Positions 53,501-64,000 of a stretch of 64,000 nucleotides of DNA are shown here, one piece after another. The position numbers were made by a program, and so were the translations under genes. The stretch covers positions 992,001 through 1,056,000 of the forward strand of contig JAJSPD010000008.1 of the NCBI GenBank assembly GCA_021307315.1, read 5' to 3'. The notes below the pieces were generated by a model. It was not told where the DNA came from. It did not search any database and was given only the letters and a program-made list of their open reading frames with translations. The DNA is from Bisporella sp. PMI_857 (taxonomy: Eukaryota; Ascomycota; Leotiomycetes; Helotiales; Helotiaceae). Numbering within the stretch: the first letter of the stretch is position 1; each line of letters starts with the position of its first letter.

Positions 53501-56500
53501 TCTTCTTGATATTGTGTGAGAAACTCGTGAATCTTTGATAGAAGGTGGCCGACATCCTCACGAAGCTTGTGTATATGAGCATAATTAGAACTAGACTTAT
53601 CTAATAGATAACCAGCGTGGTAGTGGAACTGGGGTCTATCAGAATCATCCTCAGCAGTCTCCCCTAAGATATCATCATCCGACTCGAGAAGACCATTACC
53701 ATTTGATTGATGTGCTCCATTAGTTTGTCCTGATGCATACTCTGGATCAAACAGAGAATTGATGCCGGATAGAATCAGTCGAAGCTGAGAGAGATTGCGC
53801 GAAACCTCATCTGACCATTCCTTATTCGTCCCTTTTCTGCTAACAGATGGGGTATCGCTGATCAGGTTGGTGAGGCGAGCAATAGCGGTTTCGACTTGTG
53901 AATCAAACAGCTCCACAGCAAAGGCAATCTCGTCTTCTGTCGGAAGATGCCACTTGATGGTCAAATCGTTTGGTCTGACATTCTGACCCCAATCGCTGAC
54001 ATCTATGCCTCTATTCAAGATATCTGGCTCGTAGAGATTGCTATCAACAGGGTAAATTAAAGTTAGGTTGAGAAGAAGATGGTGGATGTAGTTCGATATG
54101 TGTACCGTAGGGATACCCCTGCATTTCTCTTGCATGTATACCGCGATGTCGAATAGATCTTTCTTATACGGCATCAGAGTATCACCAACATGGACGATGA
54201 TCATACTGAGCATACTGATATGCCAAACTAGGGCACGGTCCCGAGGAAGCACATCAGCACCGCTACTCCTATCAGACGCAGCATTATTGTCATCAATCTC
54301 GTTTCGTATACCAACAATCAACATTGGCACAAACCTCTTCAAAGTCTTTTCAGGATTTGCCTTGCACAAAGCGTTACAAATGAACGCCATCGCATCTCGT
54401 GCCTGATGAATCACATGTCCTGAAACAAAAGCAGCGATTTTTTCCATTGCCTTGTCAAATATCTCTGGAGAAAGTGACACAAAGAGTGGCATCAGCGCAG
54501 CGGGGAGAGTGTTAATAACATTCTCTTCCGGAGACCCCGATCGTACTCGTGACAACTCCGGGATATTTTCTAGTAGTGTGAATATTTTCCCTAGCAGGCT
54601 CAGAACAAAGTCTCCAAAGAAAGCTGTAGAGGAACGAGCAATATTGGCCTCTAGCTCATCATCGAGCTCTGTCTCATAGTTGATAGAGACATTTGGACCG
54701 CTTTCTTCCATCCGCGCCATCTCATTTTGAACCCATTGCTGTGCAAGGGATCCGTCATAATCGTGGAGATCTTTAGTTAGATCTACCAAGGGTACACTAT
54801 AGGCAACGGCTTGTATAAAGTTGAGCGTCGTATAGGTTTTTGTTAAATCATTAGCATCGATACCTGGTAAAGCCAACTCTAGAAGTGCAGCAATATGACA
54901 GCGGAAGCCCTTTTGCTTGGACATAACATTGGCAATCATCTGCAGACCAACCAATGATGATTGTGTACGATGAACCTCGACTAATCCTTGCAATGATGGG
55001 TAGAATCGCTGTAGAGCTCCTGGTAAAATCAAATCCGGCTCTAGGTATGACAGTCCTTGAATCGCGTTGTAGAAATATGTCAAAGGCTTGCCTCTCTTTG
55101 AGAATAGCCCCATGAACATGACCTCTCTCAGGCTAAGAACAAATCTATGCTTCAGCTCATCATTAATTCGGCGCTCCGGAGGAGTGTCTAGTTCCCCGTT
55201 TAGCTCTCGGTTATATCGCATTACGAAGAAATCTTGCAGATGGAAGACTATCTGTGCAAGCATATCTGTCCAGCCACCTTGATTTGATGGATGGTAAAAC
55301 GTGTCGATCGATTCCATCAAACCTTCGAGGTTCGAAAGAATAGAACCGGGCTTATCCAGACATGCAGGTGATAGAGACATGCTGATCCACCGAGCAATGG
55401 AATAACCCAATGGATTTTTTCTCTTGTCTTTCTCCAAATATATGCCAAGACCTGCACCAGTATCAACCACCGAACTGTATGCTGAAGTCGATTGCCCAAC
55501 AGGAATCTCCGTCAGCCTCAATAATGCAGTGAACATGAGATCAGACTGGTCTTTAGTGAAAATGCCGTACTCTGAGAATTTGATATGAGGACTTGTCAAA
55601 GAGTCTCTTGCGATACGAGACAAAAAATCGAAGAATACGATGTCGAAGGCCTTCGACCGATTAACAAGAGACCACAGGTGGAAAAAAGTAGGAAGGTAGT
55701 CCTCCGGTTGAAGCTGCCCTGGCTCATCAGGCGAGGGCCGTGTAGGCATGAGAAAGTTCAATGCTCCCATGACAATGAACGCTCCGGTGATTTCCGAGGT
55801 ACTGAAATATGGTAAGATCTCATTAAGCATCGCCTTTCGTTCTCGAGGATCAAAGTAGGTATATGCATACGAACACATATTCGCGATGTTCTTATGACTT
55901 CGTTTCCTTGACGATTGGTAAGGCGGCATTTCTGTAGGCAAGACTATCTGTTTAATCTCTTTCCACAGAGGTCTCCAATCCAGTATAAGATCTTCCCCAG
56001 GCTTAAGGTAATGTCTCCTCCTAAAGATAGTTGATTAGACAAGCTATGCACTTTACTGCAGCCATCACTTACTTTGTCAATACTCGGAACATGCTTTCAA
56101 ACCTCTCTGACGCAGTTGCATCTATCCCTGGAGCCAGAGATAGCATGTAATATAGCTTTGCAAGCTTCACACGTAGTGCTCGCGGGATCTCAAATTTGAG
56201 GCTCAACCATCCTCTAAGCTCTCTTGTCCAATGGACCGCCCCTGGAGCAATATCTTCAGCCCTAATAGCAATGTACAACTGCTTCAGAATTTCCTCTAAT
56301 GCAGCATTACGCTCACTTTCATCTTCCACATTGTATGGTAGTAGTTTGAAATATGGGTATGTTCGAGGTCGATACCGCTTCTCCTTCTCTAAATCAAGCC
56401 CATTGGGGCTGCTACTCAGACCTGGCGAAGTCGCACGCGAAACTCCATCGCTGTACGCGCCATTCTGAGATAACATCTGAACGGATTGGTGATAAGCCGC

Positions 56501-56521
56501 CTTGGAGTCTCCTTCGTACAT
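50578..56521 (-). CDS. BLM10: proteasome activator Blm10/PA200
   Basis: Giant HEAT-repeat protein that caps the 20S proteasome. Exon 1 is 56521-56073, exon 2 starts at 56020 (RRHYLKPGEDLILDWRPLWK), and the last exon is 50640-50578. Total is about 1,950 residues, a normal fungal length. Two very long open stretches (55941-53332 and 53226-50929) are uninterrupted. The C-terminal region reads NPMPKKTPGTGTPVSSN, HGAVLGLGALVAAFPYATPP and PYWMPEVLALLA. The final exon ends GVNWKSYFA, giving a Tyr-Phe-Ala tail where yeast has Tyr-Tyr-Ala. Frame slips occur near 53340, near 53225 and near 51000. The first two bracket LDSKLLLDLASSCVSLYRS, clearly native sequence. The protein is all-helical with no signal peptide. 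Confidence 0.92.
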
Positions 56522-57612
56522 TTTGACGCTCTGCTACTAGAAACTGATATTATGTTGGTCGCGGGTAGGGAGTCACCTTTACTAAAAGCAGTATGTAAGT
56601 ATGAGCTCAGAATCCACGCGTATGATGGTAATACCTGAAAGCTAAGAGCTTCTCTAATAGATAGCCTAGGTCCGTTCTCTCAATTAAACGGCCTTTGTTG
56701 GTAAGACGCTCGTAATGGGACAGCTACCCAGGAGGGTCAGAATAACAATCTTCTTGCAGTTTCATCGACGTTGCTCCTGCTAAAAGTACAGCGAGATCTG
56801 CTGCTAATTTGATGTTGCACTGCTTGGTATTTGAGGTCGTGATCCTTATGTGTACTGAGGTTGCCAGCCTTGCCGCCTCACACGAACGTTAATGCTTATG
56901 TCGAAGCCAAGCTTTCATAGAGAGACTCCAGAATTTGTGACCAAGCAAATGTTCAGTCAGCGATAGAAATCAATAACACCGGATTTTTTGGGATATAAGT
57001 AAAAAAATCAAGTCAATGATTCAATTGTTCAGATGTGTTGGTCTAAGGTCATATATGAAGAGTCTTCGCATAATGCTTAGATTCTAGGCATGTATTCATA
57101 CGCAAGCCAGCCACTGGTTCTACGTGCCTGATTGCGGACGGGAACACGCATGACAAGTGCCTTGAGGGAAGCTTCGGCGAAACCAGAGAGGAAGTCTACT
57201 GTCTCCAATTGCCACATTAACCTGATGCATTATCTACTTATGAATATTCCAAGAGGGGCCATATCATAGCTGTAGCTAAACCACAGCTCTTTGTGACCCC
57301 TAATTTTCCTTTTCTCCTAAATGCCGCCTCAAAGCTCAGCATGCATCAAACCATCGTCCTATATGCTGCAGGGTATTTTATATTATACAGAAGACAAATG
57401 AGAATACAGTAGGCAAGTTGCAGCGTGTCGCAGTGTGTCCATCTCAGCGTGTGTTGCCACTTTCAGATCTTTTTCGAATAAAGTTCGTCAACGTTTTCCA
57501 TCGACTAACTTTAGGTTTTGGCCCAGAATTATAAAATGCTTGTAGTCAACAAGTTCTTCGCTGTGCCTCTCATCACTGCGAGTTTGCGCTTCTGTTGGTG
57601 CACGGGACATGA
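56522..57612. other. intergenic, BLM10 upstream region
   Basis: About 1.1 kb between tandem minus-strand genes: the BLM10 promoter and the 3' flank of the unknown protein at 57613-59274. No feature recognised. Confidence 0.4.
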
Positions 57613-59274
57613 TCATCGAATGAATTCGCCGCTGAGGGAGTTTAGTAGGTAGTCCGGTGTTGTAGCCGACGATCCGGGAACATGAAGTGAGAGCGGCGTT
57701 AGAAGGCTAGATCCCAGATCCCCGTTCACAATATCGATCACGGAATGCTGTGTAGGGAGCATCCTTCTCTCCCCTTCACTATCACTCAGGACAGTGCCCG
57801 GCGGATTTGAGGCACGGCGCCCAGTAGTTCGTTGCATAAAGTTGGCGCCAGCCGATATCGTTCTTTTGGGACCTGCTTTCTGCTCAAAGTGGGCAGATGT
57901 CGAGCTGGCTGGACTCGCTTTAGCACAAGCTTGTCGGAGTTTTGATGTCCGACTAACAGAGTTGGGATTAGAATCTGGCGCACTTGAGAAATAATCAGGA
58001 TGCCCTGGTGAACCAGCATCCGATGGGGTTGGAAAAGAACCGGCTCTGGCGCTTGGACTAGGGCGGGGACTAAGTGGCGATTCCAGGTCACTATATCTAA
58101 AGGATGAACAGATGCCTTGCCGCAACGCGACCCAAATACCTGTAATTTGGATGAGAACCTTCAGATCGTCGTCAACAAGAAACGTGCTTCGGCTGAGCTC
58201 CTCGTCCACGTCGAAATCGTAAGTACCTGGGGTTATTGGAGCAGGCGAGACTGGTGGAAATTTTCTCGATACTGACGCCAGTGAGCTGTACTGATCTGGG
58301 ATATCCAAGGTAGTTTGAGTAATTGTCGCCATGATCGGATGACGGCGGGTATGAGGATTCATCATACTGAAAGTATATTTGAACTCATTGGTATTGCTTG
58401 CCGTAGGAGCCTCCATACCTTTCAATCCAACTTTACTTTTTACCCATCGAGCCGTCTGTTTGCAACCATGTATGTCGGTTGAGACGAACTCAAAGTACCG
58501 TCCGTTCTCTGAAGGGGTGGCATGCCAAACCGAACCATCCTTCAAGACTAATTCAGCCTTTCCTTGCGAGCCACCCATATCTCGTGGCATTTGACATATT
58601 ACAGCAATCAATTCCCGGCTAGACAGACCTTCTTCGTCTGAATCCAAGTCATCTAAACGATGAACACCAGGCATATCATATTCTTCACTCTTCACCACCA
58701 TAACATCATTCGCGCCCAACTCCCCTTTACCTCGAAACATTCTTGGGAATTTCTTCACTAGCCTTGGTACAACCTGAGTAGAGGGAAGCACATCAATGGC
58801 TGGCATAGGCCGGGAGTGTGGTGACAACAGCTGCAGTTGAAGGAGCAGCTTAGGTCGGATCTGTAATAATCTCTGCTTCGCACTTAGTGTAGGGGCGGGT
58901 TGAGCGAGTTGAAACGTGGTCCGCGTCCGAGATGATCTTCGTTTCTTACGGATAGTTTTGGTAGCAGCACTTCCAATAGCACTTATCCCGCTGCTCTCGG
59001 ACACAGATCTGCCCCCTTCACTCATTGTATCCGGCTCCAATTCTTCGAAGTGTACCATATGCTCGTTAATTCTTGACGTATATTCAGATAGCGATCTCCT
59101 AGTATTTAAAGTAGGCTCCTGGTATTTGCCCGGAGGCGTATATATTTGCGTAATAGGTGAGGAAAAGGCTGATCGTGATAATGGAGACCTCATGGCACCG
59201 GAATTATGGCGGCCTTCGACTGTGTATTCATGTCGGTGCATGCCTATTCCAGAAAGAAGCAGGGGCGGCGCCAT
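57613..59274 (-). CDS. conserved-looking protein of unknown function
   Basis: An uninterrupted 553-codon frame. I chose the ATG at 59274 (MAPPLLLSGIGMHRHEYTVE), the first ATG in the frame. The N-terminal 200 residues are Ser/Arg-rich with a basic patch IRKKRRSSRTRT. A central region of about 140 residues looks folded: LIAVICQMPRDMGGSQGKAE, LKDGSVWHATPSENGRYFEF and VSTDIHGCKQTARWVKSK. It continues with a beta-rich stretch containing YTFSMMNPHTRRHPIMATIT. The C-terminal part is Ser/Pro-rich and disordered. No signal peptide. A possible membrane-like helix is VLIQITGIWVALRQGI. I do not recognise the family. The layout suggests a regulatory or scaffolding protein but this is not evidence of function. 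Confidence 0.75.
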   Translation of the reverse strand: MAPPLLLSGIGMHRHEYTVEGRHNSGAMRSPLSRSAFSSPITQIYTPPGKYQEPTLNTRRSLSEYTSRINEHMVHFEELEPDTMSEGGRSVSESSGISAIGSAATKTIRKKRRSSRTRTTFQLAQPAPTLSAKQRLLQIRPKLLLQLQLLSPHSRPMPAIDVLPSTQVVPRLVKKFPRMFRGKGELGANDVMVVKSEEYDMPGVHRLDDLDSDEEGLSSRELIAVICQMPRDMGGSQGKAELVLKDGSVWHATPSENGRYFEFVSTDIHGCKQTARWVKSKVGLKGMEAPTASNTNEFKYTFSMMNPHTRRHPIMATITQTTLDIPDQYSSLASVSRKFPPVSPAPITPGTYDFDVDEELSRSTFLVDDDLKVLIQITGIWVALRQGICSSFRYSDLESPLSPRPSPSARAGSFPTPSDAGSPGHPDYFSSAPDSNPNSVSRTSKLRQACAKASPASSTSAHFEQKAGPKRTISAGANFMQRTTGRRASNPPGTVLSDSEGERRMLPTQHSVIDIVNGDLGSSLLTPLSLHVPGSSATTPDYLLNSLSGEFIR

Positions 59275-60887
59275 GAGGATGGAGCGCCCCAACCTTTAGA
59301 GGCGCCAGTCCCGGAAGGAAGTTATGAAGATTGAGTGTGTTGGCTATTTCAAAGTCTTAGATGTATATCGATGGTTCCACGGGCATTTTCATGGAACAGG
59401 CGCCAAAATTTGGTGTAGCAGAATCGAGAATCCAGTATCGAGCATCAAGAACCTCACAGGTCAACTGCATACAACAGGTTATGGACTGAAGAGTTCTACC
59501 GACAATTCTAGGAGCGAAAGTATGTGGAGGAAGAATGAATCAGGCAAGTAGTGATATGATGGTTAGCCGGGCTGCAGGGTCGGCGCTCAGGTTGTGCAAG
59601 TAGCGAATAATTCACGACGAGGGATTCTGAGTGTTTCTACCCGGCTTTCTCGGCAAGGTTGTCAGCATGAGAACAAAGAGCGGCTGAGCGAAATTGTAAT
59701 CTTACACTAGATAGGATGATTTCTGTTTTTGCTCTCCTATTGCTGTGGCATAAGCCAGACTTGGGAGCACAAAGAATTGAGCAATTGAATGTAATCGTCG
59801 TACTTGTATGGAGTTATTGTATAGGCAATATGGGAAAAGCCAAACGAAGGCAGAATGCAAGTCTACCACCACATTAGAGAGCGCCGGGAAGGTCGGATAT
59901 TTCCTGTCCCGTGGTGATGCGTATCCCGTCTCTTTGGCGAATATTTGAAGCCCCTCATTCATGGCTACATGTGAACAAATAGGAAGGCTTCCTCGACGAG
60001 CTGGAAAAGGGGTTCATGATCATCCGGTGCGTCAGCCCACCAAGATATACTTCCAGGATGCGGCTGCGTGCTGTACCCAGGCCGACGGTACCTATATAGT
60101 ACCTATAGTCTCAGTATAGAAGTACTCAGTTAGGTTTCTGGTAGGCTATAGTTGGTCAGCGATTGTCCGAATCCTCTTATTCGCATTCACGCATTCGCAT
60201 TTTCTGGTCTCGCGGCCTTTCGGTGATCGGACGATATTGAATGTCCGTTAGTCTTCGGTCGAGCTCTCTCACTACAGTAAACGAAACATCCGTCGAGTTT
60301 TATGGCGTTATGATTCGCTGCTCTGTGCGGCACCGGTACTTAGATGGACAACACGAAAGACGCTTAGAGGATGGGGGCATGATGCGGTACTGCCGGCTGC
60401 CGCTGCCAAGGACAACTCAACCTGAAAACATGCAGCTTTCAAAAAGCTAGGCTGGGACTGGATAACAATTACGATACGATGGGAGGACCAGTACAGCGCC
60501 TCAGGGCAGTAAAGAGTAAAGCCTGTTTCAAATCACAGGAGAGAATGGCGTTTCCGTCCAGAAGAATCTCCTCAATTAGATACATTCCTAGTTGTAGAAA
60601 TATTTAGAGAACAGCGGTTACGGGCAAACCAAAAGAAAGATACGATTAAAATAAAACAATTGTAGACCGCCAGCTGATACGTGAAATAATTAATGCATCG
60701 GTGGCTGACCTTTCCGTACTGTTCAGTACTGCAGCAGCAGAAGCTTATTTCAAAGTTCACCGCTGCTGCCACGGCGGATGCTACCGAAAATTACTATGGG
60801 AGGGATTGTCGCATGCAACACGCTAGCGAGAAGAAAGAGTTTCTCTCTTATGTTGCTGCATACTCCATTAGCTCCATCATACAACCA
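59275..60887. other. divergent intergenic region
   Basis: 1.6 kb between the divergent unknown gene and GPI18. Short open frames only. Part is presumably promoter for both genes. Confidence 0.4.
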
Positions 60888-62321
60888 ATGGATTTCTCTT
60901 CCAGAACCCCCATTCGAAATTTGGCGCTAGCATTCATTGCTTGGAAGTCTATTCTCCTTATTGTCGCCGTCTGCAGCCCCGGCCCAGGCTATGACACCTC
61001 AACATCACTCAGCCTTTCAAGTTACCATCAAGATAAACGGCTCCCAGCATTTTTATATTATGTTAGTGTGAAACTCACAAGGTGGGACGCGATATACTTC
61101 ACAAAGACGGCTCATAGAGGTTATTTGTTCGAGCAGGAATGGGCTTTTGGATGGGGCTTCAGTAGGTTGATAAAGTTATGCACAACTGGTAAGTGGTACG
61201 AGACCCTTCATGTGACCAGGTGCTAAGTTCCAAAGCCATCCGAAAGGCTGGCGTACCTCAATATGATGGCCTGGAAAGTCTTGTAGCAATATACATTGCG
61301 CATCTGGGGCACTTCTTGTCAACATTGGTTCTATATAAATTCACCAGAGAAATCTTCCCTCGCTCAACTCACGTACCTTTACTTACCTCATATCTCCACA
61401 TCATATCTCCTGCTGGACTCTTCCTCTCAGCCCCTTATGCGGAGAGTACATGTGCGTTGTTGACATTTTCCGGATGTCATTTGTTCAAGAAGAGCCTAGG
61501 TATTGGTGAAGAATCACCATATTTGAGAGACCTGTATGTTCTTCTGTCTGGTATACTATTCGGGATTGCCGCCACGTTCAGAAGCAATGCCATCCTTAGT
61601 GGGCTTCTTTTGTTGGAGGAGGCTTTCTATGTCTCATTCGATTTGCTAAAGAGCGGAGTCCATGTTCAGAATCTGCGTCGACTGATCGCAACTGGACTTG
61701 GCGGTCTGGCCGTTGGAGCGGGCTTTCTACTTCCTCAATACATTGCCTATGTTGAGTTCTGTAGAAGCTCAACAACAGTGACCTCGAAGCGAGTATGGTG
61801 TCAGCAGATGCTTCCAAGCATCTCTGGCTTTGTTCAAGACCACTACTGGTAATTGTCCCCTCACAATACGGTGTTCGGGCTAAAGAATCTCTAGGAACGT
61901 TGGCCCCTTCCGGTATTGGACAGTTTCAAATATTCCTCTATTTCTCCTGGCCACACCAATGCACGTCATTCTAATAAGGTCAAGCGTTTGGGCCTTTGAA
62001 CACAACTCGCTTTCCTCCCAAAACACAAAACCCGAAAAGCTGAGTTCAGTGGAGATTGTTTACTCCCAGCAATCAAAAGCTCTAAGGTCAAGAGTCCTTC
62101 GTAACCTCGCCTTTTCACAGCTGTTGCTTGGTGCGCTTACCTTGGTTGCTGCCCATGTACAAATAATCACACGAATATCCTCGGCTTACCCAGTGTGGAT
62201 GTGGTATATCGCTTCTTTATACAATTCGAATAACCCTTTGGCAACAGGCTTCGTAAGCTTCGTAGTTATGTATAGCCTCATACAGGCAGGACTATTTGCC
62301 TCATTCTTGCCTCCTGCTTAG
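60888..62321 (+). CDS. GPI18: GPI mannosyltransferase 2 (Gpi18/PIG-V)
   Basis: ER membrane enzyme adding the second mannose to the GPI anchor precursor. Exons are 60888-61188, 61236-61848 and 61895-62321, with introns of 47 and 46 bp, giving 446 residues with intact phases. Landmarks are the first luminal motif LTRWDAIYFTKTAHRGYLFE with its conserved Arg-Trp-Asp, then EQEWAFGWGFSRLIK, LHIISPAGLFLSAPYAESTC and FGIAATFRSNAILSG. The end has PVWMWYIASL, and there are multiple hydrophobic membrane segments. I chose the ATG at 60888 (MDFSSRTPIRNLALAFIAWK) because the first membrane helix follows directly. An in-frame upstream ATG at 60693 would add an unsupported Cys/His-rich leader. Confidence 0.93.
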
Positions 62322-63696
62322 TTAGGAGGACGAGAGCGGTACATGAATTGGGGATAATGTCAGACAGAGCATAACACTTGTGAGCTTAGACTTGGATATG
62401 TATGTAATGGATATATATATCTGCAAAATAAGCTTCCAAGCCCCAAATAGGAACAGATACGATAGGAATAGCCATTAAAGCTGTACGAGCAGTGTCTCTT
62501 ATCGGACTAAAGATGCTCAAACAGCCTTTCCTACCAGGCGGTCTTCTATCATCATGGAAATGACTCACATATGTGAAAGTGATTTATAAATAGAAATAAG
62601 AGCTTTTTTGGGGGGCTCATGAAAGCATTTGGTGTTAGCAGAACAGTACTGCAATACTTTAAGTGAAGTCATTGAGAATATTGAATCATGCTGATTTGCT
62701 TTGAAGTATCTGGCGGCAGAAAATCATTGGGTTACTTATCGGCAAGAGAGAGCGGTATAGTGTTTGATACATGAATTGGGTATATGCTCGATATGTCGCC
62801 TCCTCGAGGTATAATGTACTAGAGAAGCTGCGCCGATGCAGCATTTTACTTCCACTACCTCATCCTACCTAAGACACTAAACGCAGCAGCTTCTCATATG
62901 TGGAGGCGGTTTATTTTGTCCATTTAGTCTATTTATTAGCATCTTTCTTTACAATATCACAAAGCGGATGAGTCCCTTCAAAATTCGCACGGCAGTAATC
63001 AAATTTGGAACCCTTTGCTTCTGGATCTCTTTCAGAAGCTCTTCTTTCCCTCGTTTACTATATCGCTTTACCCACGCTTCAATCAAAGCATCGGCGCCAA
63101 TCAAGCTGCATGTATGTATCTGATAGTCATTTCTCCTCTGCTTTCTTCGCGCCGATGTTTGTCAACTTGAAGGACATGACTGCAAAGGCACATGCGACAG
63201 CAATATTGAAGACAATTAAGATTCTTCATAATCAAGCGTAGAGAATAGGAGAACAAACACACTGCTTGTCATACTACATATTTAAGCGTAGCCATCTTTG
63301 TGCAACTACGTGTTGGCAACACTACAAGTGGCTCATGTATCTGCCTATCTAAATTGAGGTTAGCGTAAACTACACACCAAAAGGCTAGCGGCCGTCGGCC
63401 CGCATTGATCTGATAGCTCATCAACTTTACCAGATCAACTTCAACAAGACTTTCACAAAGCACCTTTAGAAATACTACGAACCTACTCAGTGAAAGGATC
63501 TGCCTGGGCACTTGCCCTAAGGCATAATAATTTGGTCCTCTACCTAATTGCGTCAATATTTTGCCACAGCAAAGCAGATCTGAGCGAGAACCAACAAACT
63601 AGCTCATCCTCCCCGCACGATCCAAAACACAGCTGTTACGCAATAACAAAGCTGAACTTTTCATAGTCGATTCTGCAAATAAATACATCCATAATA
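62322..63696. other. intergenic, GPI18 3' side
   Basis: 1.4 kb with short frames only. The words ACATGAATTGGG recur at about 62341 and 62770, too short to call a repeat family. Confidence 0.4.
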
Positions 63697-63978
63697 ATGT
63701 GGCAGAACGATTCGTTCGCTGGGAATGGAGTCGGAAATTTCCTAGCCTCCAACGGCAACCAAAATAATCTCTCCTCACCATTCACGGCGTCATCCCTCTC
63801 TGGATCGCAGTTTACACAACACAGCTACCAGCCTTCGGTGAATGAAAACCTACACATGACTGGTACTAAATATCAGCCTGAGCCCGGCTCCTACAGTAGC
63901 AACAACACAGATGCATTCGGTCGCAATACAAGCCAGTATCATGCGGACATCCAAGTGAGCGACCCTCCAAGGAGATAA
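63697..63978 (+). CDS. possible 5' part of a gene, Asn/Ser/Gln-rich
   Basis: A 93-codon frame from the ATG at 63697 (MWQNDSFAGNGVGNFLASNG) to a stop at 63978, 22 bp before the window ends. It is low-complexity and disordered, as in N-termini of fungal transcription or RNA-binding proteins. The stop follows SDPPRR, and a one-base loss there would let the frame continue (KRTSSPV), so this may be the truncated start of a longer gene. No family recognised. Confidence 0.4.
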   Translation: MWQNDSFAGNGVGNFLASNGNQNNLSSPFTASSLSGSQFTQHSYQPSVNENLHMTGTKYQPEPGSYSSNNTDAFGRNTSQYHADIQVSDPPRR

Positions 63979-64000
63979 AAGAACGAGTTCCCCCGTGTTC

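Noticed and set aside
60693..60887. N-terminal extension of Gpi18 from the ATG at 60693
   Set aside because: The extra 65 residues lack membrane character and family similarity. The ATG at 60888 leads directly into the first hydrophobic segment.
44583..62321. Secondary-metabolite gene cluster around the velvet regulator
   Set aside because: The neighbours are housekeeping genes (Blm10, Gpi18). There is no synthase, P450 or transporter.

Overview
The window is nuclear DNA of a filamentous ascomycete (Pezizomycotina). Genes carry short GT-AG introns of about 45-170 bp with CTAAC-like branch sites. The content is typical of plant-associated moulds: a GH12 xyloglucanase, an Egh16-like appressorial protein, a velvet regulator and a pyrG-type OMP decarboxylase with the long filamentous-fungus insertion. 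A leotiomycete is my best guess but is not proven. I see no prokaryotic, viral or intact transposon features and no CRISPR array.

Layout. 1-4.8 kb: a fragmentary small gene and a secreted GH12 enzyme (minus). 4.86-7.74 kb: Spt20 of SAGA (plus). 8.46-9.48 kb: a secreted beta-sandwich-like protein (minus). 10.7-13.6 kb: Yme2/Rna12 (minus), divergent from the twin-CX9C protein Emi1 (13.9-14.6 kb, plus). 15.2-16.3 kb: OMP decarboxylase (minus). 16.9-19.1 kb: cytosolic Hsp70 (minus) with an upstream heat-shock element. 21.8-22.6 kb: an unresolved broken locus. 23.2-23.9 kb: ribosomal protein S19 (plus). 24.7-26.1 kb: Egh16-like secreted protein (minus). 27.5-31.0 kb: a Sas3-type MYST histone acetyltransferase (minus). 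31-44.5 kb: a long gene-poor stretch. 44.6-46.4 kb: velvet-domain regulator (plus). 50.6-56.5 kb: Blm10/PA200 proteasome activator (minus). 57.6-59.3 kb: a conserved-looking unknown protein (minus). 60.9-62.3 kb: Gpi18 mannosyltransferase (plus). 63.7 kb to the end: the possible start of another gene.

Functionally this is a mix of housekeeping genes (S19, Hsp70, OMP decarboxylase, Gpi18, Blm10), chromatin genes (Spt20, Sas3), mitochondrial genes (Yme2, Emi1), a developmental regulator (velvet) and secreted host- or substrate-facing proteins (GH12, Egh16-like, the beta-sandwich protein). I see no operon-like or biosynthetic cluster logic.

The strongest unexpected signal is technical. Many genes whose proteins are otherwise perfectly conserved (Hsp70, Sas3, Spt20, OMP decarboxylase, Emi1, Yme2) contain single-base indels, mostly losses in short homopolymers. 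GH12, S19, velvet and Gpi18 read through without any, and Blm10 has only about three. This looks like residual long-read assembly error, so single ORFs from this sequence understate the real genes. Other points are a 22-bp perfect palindrome upstream of SPT20, the shared promoter of two mitochondrial genes, the Tyr-Phe-Ala tail of Blm10, and the long gene-free interval before the velvet gene.
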